Positions 52,371 to 62,423 of a stretch of DNA of 64,000 bases are shown here, piece by piece. The position numbers were made by a program, and so were the translations under genes. Below the pieces are notes generated by a model that was not told where the DNA came from, ran no database searches, and worked only from the letters and a program-made list of their open reading frames with translations. Source of the stretch: an uncultured Coprococcus sp. (GTDB taxonomy: Bacteria > Bacillota > Clostridia > Lachnospirales > Lachnospiraceae); NCBI GenBank assembly GCA_947632705.1, contig CANRQE010000003.1, positions 1 to 64,000 on the forward strand, given 5' to 3'. Each line of letters starts with the position of its first letter. Position 1 is the first letter of the stretch.

Positions 52371-53246
52371 ATGAAACAGTTTTTTATTATTCTCGGTTTC
52401 TTATCTCTGATTTTCTTTGTCTGTACACATGTAACCCTGGTAACGCAGGGAACCACAGAAGGTTTATCCATCTGGTATAATCATCTGGTTCCTGTCGTTT
52501 TACCTTTTTTACTGATTTCCGGTTACTTCCTTGCAAGTTTAAATCTTGAGCATTTAAGCAAGGCTCGGGCAGTCTTTCTTATTCTAGTCAGCGGCCTGTT
52601 CTGCGGTTATCCGATTGGCGCCATAGTCATAAGCAGACTCTATCTGGCAGGAAGCATTTCTTCTTACACCGCCTATGCTCTGATGCCTCTTTGCAATAAC
52701 GTCAGCCCGATGTTTCTGACCGGTTATATCTATCAGCAGTATTTGCAGGAGCACATGCCCTTATACAGCATGCTGGGACTGATCTATGTTCCGCAGGCAA
52801 TCTATGCCTGTATCTGCCTGTTCCTGTGCCATATGGGAAACAGAAAGCCTGCCGCCGGACGGCCGGATGAAACAAAGGGTTCCGATGTGCATACGTCTGT
52901 TATGGAAAACAGCATTTCCTCCATTACCATGATCGGTCTGTATATCGTGATTTTTACAATCATCAGCCGGATTATTTTATTTTACAACAAACAGGATCTG
53001 TTCTCCGTGAAAATTATCTCTGCCTTTCTGGAGATTACAAAAGGGATTCCTGACCTGTTTCAGCTGGATATCGGAATAAAGATAAAAACAGCCCTGATTC
53101 TTTCTCTGACATCCTTTGGAGGTATTTCCTCCATCTTCCAGTCTGTCCATATATTCAAAGAATCAAAGCTGTCTTTATATCCCTATATTATCGGGAAAAC
53201 CATATGTAGTGCGGCCACCTGCATCATAATCTATGTGCTTGCATGA
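52371..53246 (+). CDS. YlbJ-like sporulation integral membrane protein
   Basis: LSIWYNHLVPVVLPFLLISGYFL; GYPIGAIVISRLYLAGSIS; LTSFGGISSIFQSVHIFKES; adjacent to ylbM as in other Firmicutes. Confidence 0.85.
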   Translation: MKQFFIILGFLSLIFFVCTHVTLVTQGTTEGLSIWYNHLVPVVLPFLLISGYFLASLNLEHLSKARAVFLILVSGLFCGYPIGAIVISRLYLAGSISSYTAYALMPLCNNVSPMFLTGYIYQQYLQEHMPLYSMLGLIYVPQAIYACICLFLCHMGNRKPAAGRPDETKGSDVHTSVMENSISSITMIGLYIVIFTIISRIILFYNKQDLFSVKIISAFLEITKGIPDLFQLDIGIKIKTALILSLTSFGGISSIFQSVHIFKESKLSLYPYIIGKTICSAATCIIIYVLA

Positions 53247-53966
53247 TTATTCGTCCAGAAAATCGTCGTCGAAGTCATCATCTTCCTCTTCGTCGTCTTC
53301 CTCTTCATCCTCTTTATTCTTGGATGAATATTCTGTTTTGCCGTATACGTTGTAATCCTGCTCCGGTGCAGCATCCTCCGGTTCTTCCTGTTCAGCCTCG
53401 GATGCATTGCCGTTTAACGCCACAATATCCGCTGCTATTTCATCCATGTTTGCGCTTACGACGTCCATATTGTTCTCTAATGACTGAAGCAGATTTTCAT
53501 AATTAACTCTTTCTGCCTCTAAGGTTGATGCTATGTAATTACTGATTTCCGTCAATTTTTCCCTTGTATAATACATAGATCCCAGTCTGATCTCATTTGC
53601 ATCGGCGTTTGCCTCGTACACGATCTGCTCGGCCTGACTTCTTGCCATCTCAAGGATCTCATTTGCACGGATATTGGCAAGTTCTACAATCTGGCTCTGG
53701 TCTACCAGTCTGTTAGCTTCTGCTACCGATTCCGTTAAGATAGAATCTGCTCTGGTTCTGGCATCAGCAAGAATTGCTTCCTTATTACGCATAATCTTCT
53801 TACAACGTTCGATCTCATTCGGCAGCTTCATCTTCAATTCGCTTAACATTTGTTCCAGATCATCCTTTGGAACAATTATTTTGCTTGATGATAGCGGCTG
53901 ATATTTACAATTATCTATAAATATCTCAATCTCACTAATCATTTCCTCAATGCCTTTTTTTGCCAT
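53247..53966 (-). CDS. Coiled-coil protein with acidic C-terminal tail
   Basis: 239 aa, long helical region, tail EDEEEDDEEEDDDFDDDFLDE. Confidence 0.7.
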   Translation of the reverse strand: MAKKGIEEMISEIEIFIDNCKYQPLSSSKIIVPKDDLEQMLSELKMKLPNEIERCKKIMRNKEAILADARTRADSILTESVAEANRLVDQSQIVELANIRANEILEMARSQAEQIVYEANADANEIRLGSMYYTREKLTEISNYIASTLEAERVNYENLLQSLENNMDVVSANMDEIAADIVALNGNASEAEQEEPEDAAPEQDYNVYGKTEYSSKNKEDEEEDDEEEDDDFDDDFLDE

Positions 53967-53988
53967 CTCTTCATCCTCCTAAATATCC

Positions 53989-54465
53989 TTACAAATATTT
54001 GCTCTTTAGTCTTTCCACAACCGATTCCGGAACAAACTGGCTGACATCCACTCCGTAAGCCGCATATTCTTTTACAATGCTGGAGCTTAAATATGCATAT
54101 TCAATATTGGTAGTCAGGAATACGGTATCTATCTCAGGTGACACCTTACGGTTACTCTGCGCCAATTGCAGCTCATATTCAAAATCCGTCACGGCTCTCA
54201 ATCCCCTGACAATGATTCTGATATTCTTTTTTCTTGCATATTCTACAAGAAGTCCCTGAAAACTCTCTACTCTGACATTTGGTATATCAGAAACTACTTC
54301 CTTCAACATATTAACACGTTCTTCCAAAGAAAACAATGGAGATTTTGAAGTATTATTTAAAACCCCTATAAATACCTCGTCAAAAATCTCTGCCGAACGC
54401 TTAATAATATCCAGATGTCCAAGCGTAACCGGGTCAAAACTCCCCGGATAAATTGCACTGCTCAT
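53989..54465 (-). CDS. coaD: Phosphopantetheine adenylyltransferase
   Basis: [57 protein letters not shown]. Confidence 0.97.
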   Translation of the reverse strand: MSSAIYPGSFDPVTLGHLDIIKRSAEIFDEVFIGVLNNTSKSPLFSLEERVNMLKEVVSDIPNVRVESFQGLLVEYARKKNIRIIVRGLRAVTDFEYELQLAQSNRKVSPEIDTVFLTTNIEYAYLSSSIVKEYAAYGVDVSQFVPESVVERLKSKYL

Positions 54466-54467
54466 TC

Positions 54468-55025
54468 TTATGTTCTCCTGTATAAAAAGGTATGTTTATT
54501 TGTTTTATATTTCTTAATTTTCTCAATCTGAAAGCCAAGCTGATCTATATATCCGAAATCCGTCTTCAGATCGGATTCTACTATAATTATGGTCCGTTCC
54601 GTCAAAATGGCGGAACGGGACAGTCTGGAAAGAACCCTCTGTTCAAAGAGCTGTCCATAGGGCGGGTCCATAAAGATAATATCAAAAACCTCTGTTTTCC
54701 TCTCCAGTGTGTCTATGGCAAGAACGGCGTCTCCGGTTATGACACGCGCCCGCTCATGTAAATGGGTAAATGTCAGGTTTTTCTCGATGCAGGCAACAGC
54801 TTTCTTATTCTGCTCCACCAGACAGGCATACTCTGCGCCTCTGCTCAACGCCTCTATTCCGATCCCTCCGCTTCCGCTGAAAAGATCCAAAAATCTGCAG
54901 CATGGAATGTCGGGAGAAATCATATTAAACAATGTCTCTTTGATCCGATCGGTAGTCGGTCTGGTATCCAGGGAATCCAGGGTAACCAATCTTAAACTTT
55001 TTGCGCTTCCGGCAATGACTCTCAT
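54468..55025 (-). CDS. rsmD: 16S rRNA (guanine(966)-N(2))-methyltransferase
   Basis: [56 protein letters not shown]. Confidence 0.96.
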   Translation of the reverse strand: MRVIAGSAKSLRLVTLDSLDTRPTTDRIKETLFNMISPDIPCCRFLDLFSGSGGIGIEALSRGAEYACLVEQNKKAVACIEKNLTFTHLHERARVITGDAVLAIDTLERKTEVFDIIFMDPPYGQLFEQRVLSRLSRSAILTERTIIIVESDLKTDFGYIDQLGFQIEKIKKYKTNKHTFLYRRT

Positions 55026-55053
55026 GTTATCTTCCCTTTGATGTTATCTGTTT

Positions 55054-56598
55054 TTATTTTCCGAGGATCCTGTCTCTGATATAAATTCCCGTTTCGGACA
55101 AATCCTCCTCCGTCCATCCGCTGGTCTTCGTACAGGAAGGCGTAAGCAGGGACGCCGTTTCAGCTTTATTGGAAATACTCCATGAGGCAAAGCTGAGATT
55201 TTTTTCATTGATCAGTTCAAACCATGCATCTGCCTGAGCATAATCGATTGCACCGTTTCCGGAGGCATCGCAAATACTGAATTCGCTGACAATCAGAGGC
55301 AGTCCGTTACTGATGGCCGTCGTCACTTTATTTCTTAAATCTTCCTTATGCGTTGCTGCATAAAAATGAACGGCATACATAATATTATCATATCCGGTAA
55401 TTGGATCGCCGGAAACAATATCCACATCCTGACACCAGGTAGGAGTTCCTACAATAATAATTGCGTCCTCATCATTTTCACGAATGACCGGAATGATTGT
55501 TTCTGCATAAGCTTTTACTTCGGACCAGGAGGTTCCGCTGTTTGGCTCATTGCAGATTTCATATAGGACATTTTCATAGTTTGCGTATTTTTTGGTCATT
55601 TCTGCAAAAAATACCTTTGCATCCTCTATATGGGTATTCGGATTATTATCGCTTAATATATGCCAGTCAATGATCACATACATACCGAGACCGGTTGCCG
55701 CCTGAACGCCCTGATCGACCAATGCTTCTATCTCTTCCTTATTTCCGCCGCTGCAATATCCGTAGCTGTCACCGGTATCGGTATACATGGCAAGGCGGAT
55801 CAGATTGGCACCCCAGTCATCACGGAAAGTACGGAACGCATCTTCATTCACATAGTCCGGAAACCATGTAATTCCGTGTGTGCTGCAGCCCTTCAGCTGG
55901 TATGGATTGCCTTTAGAATCAACCAGATCCGTTCCGGAAACGCTCAGCGCCCCATGGTTTTCAAAAGGAGTTCCGCTCTCGGCAGACGGTGGTGCAATGC
56001 TCTCCGTTTCCGTTGTAGTGGATGCGGCATCCGCCGTTTCGGAAGAAGCTTCGCTTCCCGTATATTCTGTACCGTTTATGTATAATTTATAATCTGTTAC
56101 TTTTTTATCCGCAGCCGACAGATTAAATCCGAAGGTCAAGCTTCCTCCCGCCGGAATCTCCGCATTATACTCCACAGGAGTGATCGTAACCGTATTGCCC
56201 TTTACTTCACAGGCGCCTTCCCAGATCTGATCTACCGTAGGATCGGACGCATATATGATATCCAGCTTCCAGGATGTAACAGCCTTCTGATCCTGATTAT
56301 AGATTGTAACATTTTCCGTAGCACATTGGTTCCCGCCGTTTTCCCATGCTGCACCCTCAGTAATCTCCGCATAGTAAAGGTTTGTCTTCCGGTCGGAATC
56401 ATCCGCATCCGTTTTTTCCGTTTCTTCGGAAACACCGGCGGCATTTTCTGTCGTATTTTCAGCGGATGCCGTCTCCCGGGTGCTGCTGCCGGATGTGTTT
56501 TCCTTCTTCTGTACAAGCAGAAGACCCGTCATAATCCCAATTAAAACGACTAAAACAGCAATCACGGCACATAAAATTTTTGTTTTTTTACCATTCAT
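55054..56598 (-). CDS. GH5-family endoglucanase with N-terminal TM anchor and CBM2-like module
   Basis: NLIRLAMYTDTGD; YVIIDWHILSD; VLYEICNEPNSG; VSEFSICDASGNG; N-terminal carbohydrate-binding-like domain, Ser/Thr linker. Start re-set to 56598. Confidence 0.9.
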   Translation of the reverse strand: MNGKKTKILCAVIAVLVVLIGIMTGLLLVQKKENTSGSSTRETASAENTTENAAGVSEETEKTDADDSDRKTNLYYAEITEGAAWENGGNQCATENVTIYNQDQKAVTSWKLDIIYASDPTVDQIWEGACEVKGNTVTITPVEYNAEIPAGGSLTFGFNLSAADKKVTDYKLYINGTEYTGSEASSETADAASTTTETESIAPPSAESGTPFENHGALSVSGTDLVDSKGNPYQLKGCSTHGITWFPDYVNEDAFRTFRDDWGANLIRLAMYTDTGDSYGYCSGGNKEEIEALVDQGVQAATGLGMYVIIDWHILSDNNPNTHIEDAKVFFAEMTKKYANYENVLYEICNEPNSGTSWSEVKAYAETIIPVIRENDEDAIIIVGTPTWCQDVDIVSGDPITGYDNIMYAVHFYAATHKEDLRNKVTTAISNGLPLIVSEFSICDASGNGAIDYAQADAWFELINEKNLSFASWSISNKAETASLLTPSCTKTSGWTEEDLSETGIYIRDRILGK

Positions 56599-56672
56599 AC
56601 CATTTCTCCTTAAAAAATGAATTTTTTTCAATTTATAACTATTTTTTTCAGTGTATTATCCAATACAAAACA

Positions 56673-56679
56673 CATAATA
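56673..56679 (+). promoter_or_regulatory. Possible sigma-G-type -10 element (CATAATA) of the SASP gene
   Basis: CATAATA upstream of the SASP gene; -35 match is imperfect. Confidence 0.35.
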
Positions 56680-56731
56680 AGAGTGTAACAAGAAATTAAA
56701 AATGTTGCAATATAAAAAAGGGGGATTTATC

Positions 56732-56929
56732 ATGAGCAAGAATTCAGCTAACGTTCCTGAAGCTCAGGGCGCATTGGACAAATTCAAATATGAGGTTGCC
56801 AACGAAATTGGTGTTCCATTAAAGCAGGGGTATAACGGTGACCTGACCTCATTTCAGAATGGTTCCGTTGGTGGATATATGGTAAAGAAAATGATTGAAG
56901 CTCAGGAAAGAGAAATGGCTTCCAAGTAA
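56732..56929 (+). CDS. Alpha/beta-type small acid-soluble spore protein
   Basis: ALDKFKYEVANEIGVPLKQGYNGDLTSFQNGSVGGYMVKKMIEAQE. Confidence 0.95.
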   Translation: MSKNSANVPEAQGALDKFKYEVANEIGVPLKQGYNGDLTSFQNGSVGGYMVKKMIEAQEREMASK

Positions 56930-56977
56930 GGGAAAGAAGACTGAAATATATTCAATGTTTCAAAGAACTTTCCAAAA

Positions 56978-57008
56978 CAGAAAGACTGCCGGAACGGCAG
57001 TCTTTCTG
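56978..57008. terminator. Bidirectional intrinsic terminator
   Basis: Perfect 13-bp stem CAGAAAGACTGCC/GGCAGTCTTTCTG between convergent genes. Confidence 0.85.
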
Positions 57009-57040
57009 CATGATGGACAAAAAGGGGAATGCCCGGGTAT

Positions 57041-58285
57041 TCAGTCTCTGACTGCTGCATGACCGGATAAATGATTTACCCTTTTTAGCAGCTTTCTGTC
57101 AGCAGACCTGTTTCCATACCGGATCTCCTCGTATATTTCCGTCAGTTCCTTTACATTTCCCAACTGCTTTTCTTCTATTTCGTTTTCAATGTCGTGACAG
57201 GTCTGATATTCATCCAGACACAGATCCGGAACAAAATTTTCAATGGTATACTGATAGCACCTCCGGATTCGATCCTCATATGACCAGTATTTCCTGATCT
57301 TTCTTCCGATATTGAGCTTTTCCTGTGTAATATCTTTCTTCCTTTCCGCCTGCTCCACCACATCAGGATGCTCCGCTCTTGTCGTAAGCAAACGCTTTAT
57401 GATCCGCTTGCCCGTCTGATATACCAAAACGGCTGCAAGTATCACGACGGATACATTTATAAAAAAATCAAATACGCCGCCGGCAGGATAGGTGACGGAC
57501 GGATATAGCCGGTCCGGTTGTATATCCGTCGGGGTACCGGCTGCGGACGGAGCAAACGAGACCAGTCCCGAAAGCAGGCGCAAAATCCATGCCAATCCGG
57601 ATAACACCACCCGCAACAGTCCTGTCAGAATATCTCTGATCAACCGGAATATAAAGCTGAAATCCACCATTCTTCCGGCTAAAAGAATCAGAAGCAGCAG
57701 GCACAGAATCAATGCAACGGCTCCGGAGTTTATGCGGACAATATTTTTTAACGGCAATCCCGCCACATCACTTGTCTGCTCAATATAACGGGACAATCCT
57801 TCTATATAGAGCAAAAACAGATAACAAAAGAGCATAATCACCATAAAAATATAGGCACAGGAAAGCAGAAACCGGCTGTGTGCCATATAACCGAACAGAT
57901 AGATGATAAGAACGGTCAGTACGGAAGGCCATGGTATGTCATCTACCGGCGCTGGATGGGAAAACCTCTTTACATAAAAAACAGACTCCGGAAAAAGATA
58001 AAAAAGAACGAATACTATGCTGATTCCCTTTTCTGCCGCAGCAACCGGAAGCAGAATCGTCAGTCCGGCCGCAATCAGATGAAGCAGGAGAATCCAAAGA
58101 TAATTCGGCGCCCATTCCCTGATCAGATAAGAGGCAGCAAAAAGGGCAAATACCCAGACAACAGCCAGACCATCGGGATCCGTTTTCATAAAAATAAGCA
58201 TAAAAAATATTAAGATCAGGGAAGAAAGCAGCGCCTCATACAGATACCGGAAAAATCTCCGGAAAAATTCTATCCTATGTTTCAT
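57041..58285 (-). CDS. Multi-TM protein with DUF4129-like C-terminal region, transglutaminase-cluster type
   Basis: Many TM helices; third gene of a moxR-DUF58 cluster; C-terminal RIRRCYQYTIENFV. Confidence 0.6.
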   Translation of the reverse strand: MKHRIEFFRRFFRYLYEALLSSLILIFFMLIFMKTDPDGLAVVWVFALFAASYLIREWAPNYLWILLLHLIAAGLTILLPVAAAEKGISIVFVLFYLFPESVFYVKRFSHPAPVDDIPWPSVLTVLIIYLFGYMAHSRFLLSCAYIFMVIMLFCYLFLLYIEGLSRYIEQTSDVAGLPLKNIVRINSGAVALILCLLLLILLAGRMVDFSFIFRLIRDILTGLLRVVLSGLAWILRLLSGLVSFAPSAAGTPTDIQPDRLYPSVTYPAGGVFDFFINVSVVILAAVLVYQTGKRIIKRLLTTRAEHPDVVEQAERKKDITQEKLNIGRKIRKYWSYEDRIRRCYQYTIENFVPDLCLDEYQTCHDIENEIEEKQLGNVKELTEIYEEIRYGNRSADRKLLKRVNHLSGHAAVRD

Positions 58286-59396
58286 TCAGCGCCACCTCCA
58301 GATCCACAATATAGTTTCTGTGTTCTATCTTTTTTTCTATATCAAAATAAGGAGAGATCATATAAACGGATGCTCCCTGCTCTACCATATAATCGAGCTT
58401 CAAAAGCAGATCCTCTTTCCGGTAAGAGGAAATAACCAGGTAGGTGACATCCTGTCCGGACTGCCTGATTTCGGTATTGACGATATCTAAAAAAACGTCC
58501 AATCCCGCATTTTCCCGGATGCGGGACAAATACCGGTCAATCGTCAGCTGATGATTCCTTGCAGATCCAAAATCCACAAATCCGGTTTCCTTTGTGAGCA
58601 GATCGATCCCGTTTGACCTTACCATAACCGGAATCTCCCGTTTCATAAAGGTTTCCGCCGCCGTACTGGCAATGGAAATACAAAGCTCCATCATATAATC
58701 GGTTCTGATCATTGCATTTGGTTCCAGATTTAACAGGATTTTCAGCTTCTGCTCCGCCGTATGATTGTATACATTCACCATCAGATCGTCCATACGGGCA
58801 GTTGCCTTCCAGTTAATCTTTTTCATACTGTCAGCCGTGCCGTATTCCCGGATTCCACGGAAAGAAAAGGCATCCTCCGTCATACTTCTTTTGGAAATCA
58901 TCTCACCGAGCATCGTCTCAAACAGACTGTCAGGTATGATATCCTCTCTTTTTTCCGGAAACACATATAAAGAAGATTCATTGGCCAGCATTTTAACAAA
59001 GCTTTTTGACAAAAAGAAGTCTCTGGCTATGATATTGACGGCCGTAATTTCATAAAACCCTCTTCTTGTTGTCTGAAACGCCAGTCTTCGGGTAACCTTC
59101 TGATTTCCCAGAACGGAAAAAACATCATTTCTGTGATAAGAATCCGTAATCTGTGCATTCTCACTGTCCTGAAACAAAAAAGTCCTGGAGGTTGAAAATT
59201 TGACATGGAACACAGTAAGCGGCAATCGTTTTGCATTATTGATTACCTCCGTCAGTTCCGCCTGATCTCCCGCACGGACATATTCCTCCGCAAACCGGAT
59301 ATCCACCTGAAGATTCTTATCCCATAATGCGGTATAAAGCTTCTGCTGTACAACATATATAATTATAAAAATAAGAACAGCAATGATTATTTCCAT
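58275..59396 (-). CDS. DUF58 domain protein
   Basis: FSFRGIREYGTADSMKKINWKATARMDDLMVNVYNHTAEQKLKILLNLE; start re-set to 59396. Confidence 0.88.
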   Translation of the reverse strand: MEIIIAVLIFIIIYVVQQKLYTALWDKNLQVDIRFAEEYVRAGDQAELTEVINNAKRLPLTVFHVKFSTSRTFLFQDSENAQITDSYHRNDVFSVLGNQKVTRRLAFQTTRRGFYEITAVNIIARDFFLSKSFVKMLANESSLYVFPEKREDIIPDSLFETMLGEMISKRSMTEDAFSFRGIREYGTADSMKKINWKATARMDDLMVNVYNHTAEQKLKILLNLEPNAMIRTDYMMELCISIASTAAETFMKREIPVMVRSNGIDLLTKETGFVDFGSARNHQLTIDRYLSRIRENAGLDVFLDIVNTEIRQSGQDVTYLVISSYRKEDLLLKLDYMVEQGASVYMISPYFDIEKKIEHRNYIVDLEVALNET

Positions 59397-59397
59397 C

Positions 59398-60348
59398 TTA
59401 TTTTTCCCAATCTTCCACCGGTACAGGAACCGAAGCCACAATATCCCTGATAATATCCATGTTTTTACTGCCGCGGTTATTTCCGAAAGCAGCAATCCTG
59501 TGACAGAGCACATACGGCGCAAGCAGACGTATATCATCCGGCCGAACAAAGCTTCTGCCGGAAAGTGCCGCATAAGCCTGCCCGCAGCGAAGCAGGGACA
59601 GGGTGCCTCTGGTACTGACCCCGTATTGAAGCTTATCACTCTGTCTTGTGGCAAATATGATATCCAATATATAATTTCTGATGCAGGCATGGACAAACAC
59701 CTGCTTTATGGCTTCTTTTCCCTGTATAATCGTTTCAATATCACAGACCGGCTGCAGGTTCAGAAACGGGTTGTCGCTGATATATCGTTCCATAATATCC
59801 AGCTCACAGGCCTTATCATTCTCTCCCATGGAAATCCTCATGATGAATCTGTCAAGCTGCGCCTCCGGAAGCGGATAAGTGCCTGTTGTTTCCATCGGGT
59901 TTTGTGTCGCCAGAACGATAAACGGATCGTCCAGCGGATAAGTCGTACCGTCAATGGTAACCTGATGCTCCTCCATAGCCTCCAGCAGGCTGGATTGTGT
60001 CCGCGGCGTTGCCCGGTTAATCTCGTCCGCCAGCAGCACATGCGTAAACACGGGGCCCCTGATCAGAGAAAATTCCGAAATTTTCCGGTCATAGATATTC
60101 AGGCCTGTAATATCAGAGGGCATCAGGTCCGGTGTAAACTGCACTCTTTTAAATTCCCCTCCTATGCATTTGGCGAAGGATTTTGCAAGCATCGTCTTTC
60201 CGGTTCCCGGCTTGTCCTCGATCAATACATGACCGCCTGCAAGAATGGCCGTTAAAATCAGCCTGATCACCTCATCCTTTCCGACTATGACATTTGCCAG
60301 AGCTCCGTGTATTTTTTCGTTTAAATGCCTTAATTCTGATAGTTCCAT
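59398..60348 (-). CDS. MoxR family AAA ATPase
   Basis: VLIEDKPGTGKTMLAKSFAKCIGGEFKRVQFTPDLMPSDITG; VLLADEINRATPRTQSSLLEAMEE. Confidence 0.95.
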   Translation of the reverse strand: MELSELRHLNEKIHGALANVIVGKDEVIRLILTAILAGGHVLIEDKPGTGKTMLAKSFAKCIGGEFKRVQFTPDLMPSDITGLNIYDRKISEFSLIRGPVFTHVLLADEINRATPRTQSSLLEAMEEHQVTIDGTTYPLDDPFIVLATQNPMETTGTYPLPEAQLDRFIMRISMGENDKACELDIMERYISDNPFLNLQPVCDIETIIQGKEAIKQVFVHACIRNYILDIIFATRQSDKLQYGVSTRGTLSLLRCGQAYAALSGRSFVRPDDIRLLAPYVLCHRIAAFGNNRGSKNMDIIRDIVASVPVPVEDWEK

Positions 60349-60374
60349 CCGATTTATCCTTCCTTCCCCATATT

Positions 60375-62405
60375 TTATAACACCGGTTTATCATACAGGT
60401 TTCCTTTTGCCGCAGATGCTTCTTCCAGGGCAGGCGCTATCTGTAATCTGTATTTTCGGTAAACATCCTGCGCCGCTTTCAGCATATCGGCATGATTATA
60501 AATATCTCCGATCTTAAACAGCATATCTCCGCTTTGCCGGATCCCAAAAAAATCTCCGGGACCTCTCTGCTTCAAATCTTCTCCTGCAATGTAAAATCCG
60601 TCATTGGACTGCTCCAGAACGGACAGTCTTTCCATTGTTTCTTTATCCTTTTTTCCACTGATAAAAATACAATAGGACTGTTTATTTCCTCTGCCGACGC
60701 GGCCACGGAGCTGGTGCAGCTGCGCCAGTCCGAACCGCTCTGCATTTTCTATCATCATAACTGTTGCATTCGGATTATTGATTCCCACTTCTATGACAGT
60801 CGTCGAAACAAGAATATCGATATTCCCGTCTGCAAAATCCTGTAAAATCCTGTTTTTTTCCTCCCCGGACATTCTTCCATGAAGATAGGTGACAGAAACC
60901 GGGGTTTTAAGCGCCGCCTTCAGATCATCCGTATATTCGATCACGTTGGCCACGTCATCTAATACTTCACTTTCTTCGACCATCGGACACACGATATAGA
61001 CCTGATTTCCCTTGGATACTTCTGATAAAATAAATTGATAGGCTTTTTTTCTGTAGCTGTTATCCACAACACAGTTTTTAATCGGAATCCGGCCCTTCGG
61101 CTGTTCATGAATCACGGATATATCCAGATCCCCATACATGATGATTGCGAGCGTCCTTGGAATCGGGGTTGCACTCATGACCAGCACATGCGGCTGATCC
61201 CCTTTTAAAGAAAGCTTTTCTCTCTGTCTGACTCCGAACCGGTGCTGTTCGTCCGTTACAACTAACGCAAGCCGGTCATATTCCACCTTCTCCTGTATCA
61301 GGGCATGGGTTCCTATCACGATGTCAATTGCATGATCTGCAAGTTTTTGGTATATCAGACGTTTTTCTTTTACGGTCATGGAGCCGGTCAGCAGTCCCAC
61401 TTCCATATCATAAGGCGCAAATAACTTTTCCAGTTCTTTGTAGTGCTGGGCCGCCAGCACCTCCGTCGGAACCATGAGTACTCCCTGGTATCCGTTTACT
61501 GCACATGCGAATAAGGCAATCGCTGCAACGATCGTCTTCCCTGAGCCGACATCTCCCTGTAACAATCTGTTCATTACATGCTCCGAATCCATATCCTCCA
61601 TAATATCCCGCACAGCATCCATCTGCGCTTCGGTCAGGTGATACGGCAGGCCCTTTATCAGCTCTGTTACCTCCGGCTTCCAGGCGATTTTCCACTGATT
61701 GCATGCGCAGACATTCTGCTGCTTCAGCCGGTCCATATTGGCTATAAAATCATAGAACTCATTGAACGCCGCCCTTTTGACCGCACCCTTTAAGGTCTCC
61801 GCATCCGCCGGAAAATGAATGTTGCGTATCATTTCTTCCATTCCCATGATCTGATATTCTGCAAGAACCGCCGGCGGCAGAAAATCCTTTATTTTATTGA
61901 ATACCGGAAACGCATTTTTTACGGCCTTTTGGATGGTTTTACTGCTGATTCCGGGCGTACAGGTATACACCGGCTGCCAAACGGACAACATCTCCTTATA
62001 TGCTTCCTCTGTAAAATATTCCGGCTGTGTGATTGCTGTCATTCCGTTTTTATAAGAAACCGTACCTACAAATACAAAGGATTGACCGATATGAAAAAAA
62101 TTACGCAGAAAAGGACAATTAAACCATGTCAGTTTAATTGTCCCTGTAAAATCTCTGGCGTAAACGGTTGAAATCGTAAGGCCTCTTACCTTTTTTACTT
62201 CCACTCTGCTGTGAATACAGGCGCAGACCGCCTGACGGCTGCCATAGCTGACATTTTCGATATCCACCGGAGCTTCATATGAGATATAGGTTCTCGGATA
62301 ATAGTGTAACAGATCCGCAACCGTATGCACGCCCAGTCTGGAAAAAGAAGCTGCCGTCTTATCTCCGATACCCTTGATTGTCGTTACTGAATCACTAAGC
62401 TCCAT
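60375..62405 (-). CDS. recG: ATP-dependent DNA helicase RecG
   Basis: LLQGDVGSGKTIVAAIAL; VTDEQHRFGVRQRE; QLHQLRGRVGRG. Confidence 0.97.
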   Translation of the reverse strand: MELSDSVTTIKGIGDKTAASFSRLGVHTVADLLHYYPRTYISYEAPVDIENVSYGSRQAVCACIHSRVEVKKVRGLTISTVYARDFTGTIKLTWFNCPFLRNFFHIGQSFVFVGTVSYKNGMTAITQPEYFTEEAYKEMLSVWQPVYTCTPGISSKTIQKAVKNAFPVFNKIKDFLPPAVLAEYQIMGMEEMIRNIHFPADAETLKGAVKRAAFNEFYDFIANMDRLKQQNVCACNQWKIAWKPEVTELIKGLPYHLTEAQMDAVRDIMEDMDSEHVMNRLLQGDVGSGKTIVAAIALFACAVNGYQGVLMVPTEVLAAQHYKELEKLFAPYDMEVGLLTGSMTVKEKRLIYQKLADHAIDIVIGTHALIQEKVEYDRLALVVTDEQHRFGVRQREKLSLKGDQPHVLVMSATPIPRTLAIIMYGDLDISVIHEQPKGRIPIKNCVVDNSYRKKAYQFILSEVSKGNQVYIVCPMVEESEVLDDVANVIEYTDDLKAALKTPVSVTYLHGRMSGEEKNRILQDFADGNIDILVSTTVIEVGINNPNATVMMIENAERFGLAQLHQLRGRVGRGNKQSYCIFISGKKDKETMERLSVLEQSNDGFYIAGEDLKQRGPGDFFGIRQSGDMLFKIGDIYNHADMLKAAQDVYRKYRLQIAPALEEASAAKGNLYDKPVL

Positions 62406-62423
62406 CTGTTCTCCCTGTACCTT

